This document shows, piece after piece, positions 22,498 through 25,839 of a stretch of DNA of 25,839 nucleotides. The translations under genes and the position numbers were made by a program. The notes under the pieces were generated by a model. That model was given only the letters and a program-made list of their open reading frames with translations, was not told where the DNA came from and made no database searches. The number at the start of each line of letters is the position of its first letter. Positions within the stretch are counted from its first letter, which is position 1. Source of the DNA: a virus; IMG/VR virus record IMGVR_UViG_3300008050_000274, positions 1 to 25,839 of that record; one strand, written 5' to 3'.

Positions 22498-23333
22498 GAG
22501 TATTTTTGTATTACGTTTGTTAGGGCAACGCAAAACCCAAAATCTTCAAAATCGGTCTCATAAATTGCATATGAGATCTTGCGAAAAGCATTTCGCGGTT
22601 TGTTCTTAAGCAGGTTAACGATTTTCTTGTGCAGGCCTCCGTCTGTCTCTAGTTTTTCCTTGTTTATACACATATAATAGCATACATCTCGGTCCATGTC
22701 AAGCTCAAAAAGCCACTTTTCTTCTAAATCCTTCACATTGAGCAAACCGATAGTTCTAATACGGCAAATGTCCAATGGCTTTGCCACCATTCCGATTTCT
22801 GGCTCATTGTGTTCAAAGAAATTTAGGTAATGAACTGTAGAGAAAACAGAGTCGTTCAGCGTGTCATAGTATTTCTTGATCGGCACATTGCCAAGGTGAC
22901 CTTCGATAAGCTCGTTACTCATGATTGTGAGCGACTTCAAGAGCCCGGAGCGAGCATACTGCTGTAGGATGCTAAAAACGACTTTATCCAGAAGCTTCGG
23001 AACCCCGGTCAGCAACTCTGAATCGGGCTTAATATAGAACACTTCGACTTGCTTGTCTTTTAGCTGTTCCAGGATCCCCAAAGCATAGTTTGAACTCATC
23101 GAAGAACCAACAACAAACAAATGCACGCGATCATTCACGTCAGCAAAGAACTTTCCCAAATCAGGAATATTGTCTTCGTATTCTTCTGGTGTCGAGAATA
23201 CCTTCAACTTCCTCTTATACTTGGTGTTACGTTCGACCTTGCTATTCAGTTGATACACCTTATAGTTGCCGACTGCTCTAAACTTTTCTGCGATGTTAGA
23301 AGCTGCGTTTCCAATTCCGATAATCGAAATCAT
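22494..23333 (-). CDS. Possible diverged tubulin/FtsZ-fold protein
   Basis: A 279-aa protein. Its order of elements follows the FtsZ/tubulin GTPase domain: MISIIGIGNAASNIAEKF (residues 1-18) like the FtsZ start with GxGGxGxNA (loop T1); LFVVGSSMSSNYALGILEQL (72-91) where FtsZ has the T4 loop GGGTGTG followed by helix H4; VEVFYIKP (96-103); VFSILQQYARSG (119-130); LTIMSNELIEG (134-144) where FtsZ has LIVIPNxxL; then a helix YYDTLNDSVFSTVHYL. The signature GGGTG(T/S)G itself is absent (GSSMSSN), so GTP binding is doubtful. It is coupled by ATGA to the polymerase gene. Assignment is by pattern only; it could be another Rossmann-like fold. Confidence 0.5.
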   Translation of the reverse strand: MISIIGIGNAASNIAEKFRAVGNYKVYQLNSKVERNTKYKRKLKVFSTPEEYEDNIPDLGKFFADVNDRVHLFVVGSSMSSNYALGILEQLKDKQVEVFYIKPDSELLTGVPKLLDKVVFSILQQYARSGLLKSLTIMSNELIEGHLGNVPIKKYYDTLNDSVFSTVHYLNFFEHNEPEIGMVAKPLDICRIRTIGLLNVKDLEEKWLFELDMDRDVCYYMCINKEKLETDGGLHKKIVNLLKNKPRNAFRKISYAIYETDFEDFGFCVALTNVIQKYS

Positions 23334-24502
23334 ATCTCCATTCCGGTCAACTCAAAATAGTTCTTACCTGCCTTCATAGTGCTCAGATAGCCATCTTCAA
23401 AAGCAGCCTTTACGTCCTTAATAAGGGGGCGGTCTTCATCGCTGTAGTCAATGACCACTTCATCGTGAAGAATGTGGGAGACAAATGACTTCTTGCCTTC
23501 CAACATCTCATCAATTATGGCCGCCTTGGCCAGAACACGATCAGCAGTGGTACTTTGAATAAGATAATTCATGGCTCGCCAATCGTCAACTTCCATCTTT
23601 CTCTGATAAGGTGTAATAATATAACCGTCTTTATACCATTTGTCAAGCAATTTCTTCTTGTCGTAAAAATCGTTGTTCAAGGCATTGGAATCGGGATTAT
23701 ACAGCCATGCAAAGAACTCCACCTTCGCCTCATCGCGCGTTAGGCTGTTAGAGAACACATTGCGCACATTCCACTCATGGATATCATAATCCGGCTGATC
23801 AGCGCCGCAAAGTTCGATGAATGTACGGACTTCTGCTCCATTGTAATCCAAAGCCACGAAAAGGTCGTTATTTGGCTTCAGAAGCTTCCGAAACTCCTTC
23901 TTGAGGGTTAGTACCGGAAAAGTCCCAGGAAGCGTTGTGAGGCGTCCTGTGGCTGTCCCAAAGAGGTTATAGTCGATGTACGAGTAGTTCGAACACAAAT
24001 CCTGTGCTTTCATTCGTTTTTGGGACGACAGAAGCAAGCTTCGGCAGTCTGTAGTGTTCAGATTCAGTCGGTTCTGGCGGATATTGTAAAGCAGCTTGTG
24101 AACCTTTACCAGATGATCGTAATTGGCGGGCTTCTCGATGGTCTCAAAAACATGCTCCGTAATCTGGTTCTTGACATCACAATAGCGAGCAAGAAAGTCA
24201 TGCGGCACGAGATCAAAAATACAGTGCTCGTTCAGGTTTACCTTTGCAATTCTGAATGTCTTGGTGTAGGCACGCATTTTACGCTGAAGTTTCTCAAGCT
24301 CTTCTGATAGCTCTTCCGAGCATGCGGAGCGCAGGTCTTTACCGTGGCCGCGAATCCAGGCATATTCTACGTCTTTGTCTTTAAGGGAGCCGCCATATCT
24401 CCAGGTGCGCGTAAGTTCAGTCGGAAAGTCATCAAAATACAGCCTCCCATTCGTATAAATGCCAACGCATTCTGATTTATCATCAATAGTTTGAAAATAC
24501 AT
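23330..24502 (-). CDS. Minimal family A DNA polymerase (PolA-like palm and fingers, no exonuclease)
   Basis: A 390-aa protein carrying the Pol I catalytic core. GTATGRLT (residues 182-189) precedes motif A LDYNGAEVR (218-226: Asp219, Glu224, matching Klenow D705/E710). Motif B fits with R256, K260, F264 and Y268 in RDEAKVEFFAWLY, the same spacing as Klenow R754, K758, F762 and Y766. NYLIQSTTADRV (312-323) matches NxxIQGxxAD, and motif C is HILHDEVV (343-350; Asp347, Glu348). Fingers and inter-motif parts are shorter than in Pol I. The N-terminal ~130 residues show no 3'-5' exonuclease motifs. A role in repair, gap filling or a special replication step is inference, as DnaE is also encoded. 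ATG; 14 bases after the upstream stop. Confidence 0.85.
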   Translation of the reverse strand: MYFQTIDDKSECVGIYTNGRLYFDDFPTELTRTWRYGGSLKDKDVEYAWIRGHGKDLRSACSEELSEELEKLQRKMRAYTKTFRIAKVNLNEHCIFDLVPHDFLARYCDVKNQITEHVFETIEKPANYDHLVKVHKLLYNIRQNRLNLNTTDCRSLLLSSQKRMKAQDLCSNYSYIDYNLFGTATGRLTTLPGTFPVLTLKKEFRKLLKPNNDLFVALDYNGAEVRTFIELCGADQPDYDIHEWNVRNVFSNSLTRDEAKVEFFAWLYNPDSNALNNDFYDKKKLLDKWYKDGYIITPYQRKMEVDDWRAMNYLIQSTTADRVLAKAAIIDEMLEGKKSFVSHILHDEVVIDYSDEDRPLIKDVKAAFEDGYLSTMKAGKNYFELTGMEI

Positions 24503-24516
24503 TACTCACACTTAAT

Positions 24517-25836
24517 TTAGAGGTCCGGGATGTCTTCGGAAGCCTGCAATGATTGGATGGCGGCCTGACCTGGAATAGATGCGCCGTATGTAGAGGGGGA
24601 ATCCTGGCGATCCGTAGCCTGATTCGCTCCTGTATGGGACTCCAGATATGGTGGAACTTCCGGTACAACAGTGGACTGTGTGCCTCCATCAACCAGACTT
24701 TCTCCACTATTGATATATTCATTAAATGCTGTTTCAGTCTCTAGCATTTCCAACACCTCTGGCGAATCTGATTCAAAAGCCTGTAAAAGTTCTCTTCTAA
24801 AGAGATCCTCTGCTTTTGCCTCCAGGTGTCTCTTAATATACTCGAAAGATCTGCGTTTGTCAAATTCTTTATTGATGACGACCTCAAAATTCTTCACGGC
24901 GCGAGCATAATTTGAACGCGCTTTTCCGATATCAACCGTTTTTGTGATAAGCCTGTTGGCCTCGATAGACGTCAACTCTGGCTGCTCCTCGTAAAGCCTG
25001 ATGCGCAGATAATATTTCATCATCTGAATTACGCCCTGCTCCCGAAGAAGAGTAGAAAGTGTATATCTTGTGGGATAAATCTTCTTGTACGTCGTGCATC
25101 CGTTGCGAATGGTCGCTTTCTTGTAGTTCCGCACTTTACAAGCATCATAGAGTGCCAGAAGATCCTGAGAAAAGGACTGTAGATTGACTATTGGTGCGCT
25201 TCTATATGCGCGAGAGAAAACAGTCTCCAAATTAGGCATCCCGTAGCGGGCGCCAATTTCAGTCGTCAATTCTGAATCTATATCTGCCACAATCCTCCAA
25301 GGTATATTAGAGTCTACCATAAAACCGTATGTATCGCAAGCGTTAATATAAAACTGCCAGTTTGGGCTCTCTAGAAACTGTCTTACCTTCTCATCGTCAT
25401 TCTCGTATGACAAGTCGGCTATCTCTAAAGCAAGTCCGCTAGCTAAAACAGTGCAATCGCCACTCTTGAGAAAACCAGGAAAAGTGAATTTACTCGCCTT
25501 GGTGGTTCCTTGAATAAGGGGCATCAATTCTTTGATAAACTCGTCAAAGCTAGAGAAGCGGATCCGGTTCTTTTTGAAGAATGAAGCCAAGCTGGCAAAA
25601 TACGCTCTTTTATGAGAACGATACTGAACATATGGAGAGTTGTATGCTCTGTAGACCTTTAGGGTAGATAAATAGGGATCGTTAGGCACGATATTCTTAA
25701 GCATTGAGGCTTTTTCAAATTGGAGTGCCATCTCGTTAAACCCATCCAGCACATAGTTGACGGCCTGTAGTGTTTGTCCTCGGTTTCCTGTGTATGAGAG
25801 CGTTTTTAATGTGTTCTCTCTCAAACATATCGGCAC
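24517..25836 (-). CDS. Large unknown protein (5' end may lie beyond the window)
   Basis: At least 439 residues; I cannot assign a function. Helical segments with many Tyr/Arg/Lys dominate residues 1-360; YGFMVDSNIPWRIVADIDS (about residues 169-187) followed by a region of ~50 residues ending QDLLALYDAC stands out. From ~385 the C-terminus becomes a low-complexity Ser/Thr/Pro/Gly/Gln tail. I have an impression of similar proteins in large marine phages, possibly virion-linked, but cannot verify it. The frame is open to the window edge; in-frame starts are GTG at 25836 or TTG at 25824, and neither can be checked for a ribosome site. It precedes the PolA-like gene by 14 bases. Confidence 0.75.
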   Translation of the reverse strand: MPICLRENTLKTLSYTGNRGQTLQAVNYVLDGFNEMALQFEKASMLKNIVPNDPYLSTLKVYRAYNSPYVQYRSHKRAYFASLASFFKKNRIRFSSFDEFIKELMPLIQGTTKASKFTFPGFLKSGDCTVLASGLALEIADLSYENDDEKVRQFLESPNWQFYINACDTYGFMVDSNIPWRIVADIDSELTTEIGARYGMPNLETVFSRAYRSAPIVNLQSFSQDLLALYDACKVRNYKKATIRNGCTTYKKIYPTRYTLSTLLREQGVIQMMKYYLRIRLYEEQPELTSIEANRLITKTVDIGKARSNYARAVKNFEVVINKEFDKRRSFEYIKRHLEAKAEDLFRRELLQAFESDSPEVLEMLETETAFNEYINSGESLVDGGTQSTVVPEVPPYLESHTGANQATDRQDSPSTYGASIPGQAAIQSLQASEDIPDL

Positions 25837-25839
25837 AAG

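Noticed and set aside
1-25839. tRNA genes, CRISPR array, integrase, insertion sequence
   Set aside because: None seen on reading both strands; the sequence is almost fully covered by overlapping minus-strand genes.

Overview
The window reads as part of the genome of a large, lytic tailed bacteriophage (Caudoviricetes). Every convincing gene lies on the minus strand. Genes are packed tightly, many sharing ATGA or GTGA start/stop overlaps. The content is almost purely viral: replication, recombination, nucleotide synthesis, lysis and small unknown genes. The host is probably a Gram-negative bacterium: promoters are close to the sigma70 consensus, Shine-Dalgarno sites are strong, and there is a lipobox-type small lipoprotein. 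I see no tRNA, rRNA, CRISPR array, insertion sequence, integrase or clear virion gene. No primase is visible in the window.

Transcription runs from high to low coordinates and falls into blocks. (1) 25839-22494: an unrecognised 439-aa protein, a minimal family A DNA polymerase, and a diverged protein that looks tubulin/FtsZ-like. (2) 22497-18817, with its own promoter: a gp32-like ssDNA-binding protein, a terminator-like hairpin, a Dam-type methylase, an unknown gene, a RecA/UvsX recombinase and a small lipoprotein gene interrupted by a TGA. (3) 18813-16886, with a promoter: a dCMP-deaminase-like protein, a pyrimidine-dimer-glycosylase-family protein and a 5' nuclease. (4) 16868-7882, with a promoter: a DnaB-like helicase, B12-dependent ribonucleotide reductase, GroES-like co-chaperonin, amidase endolysin, candidate holin, ThyX, a GNAT-like protein, a tiny AbrB-like protein, and a metabolic group (class II aldolase, membrane protein, unknown protein, sugar-nucleotidyltransferase-like protein). 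(5) 7878-3039, with a promoter: a family C DNA polymerase (DnaE), a ClpP-like protease and a J-domain protein. (6) 3034-1, with a perfect TTGACA-N17-TATAAT promoter: a small unknown gene, dUTPase, a phage-type adenine methylase, small proteins including a zinc-ribbon and a thioredoxin-like protein, and the start of a CBS-less IMP dehydrogenase.

Together the genes make a near-complete take-over set. DnaE, DnaB, SSB, the 5' nuclease and the PolA-like enzyme would copy DNA. RecA and the glycosylase-family protein serve recombination and repair. RNR, ThyX, dUTPase, deaminase and IMPDH would feed the dNTP pool. Two unrelated adenine methylases would mark the DNA. ClpP, J-domain and GroES would handle protein quality. 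Amidase and a putative holin would open the cell.

The points most worth a second look are the pair of DNA polymerases from different families, the tubulin-like gene coupled to one of them, the in-frame TGA in the lipoprotein gene, the Cys-rich tail on the GNAT-like protein, and a promoter set in which most members carry a TGC-extended -10 and overlap different dyads or repeats.
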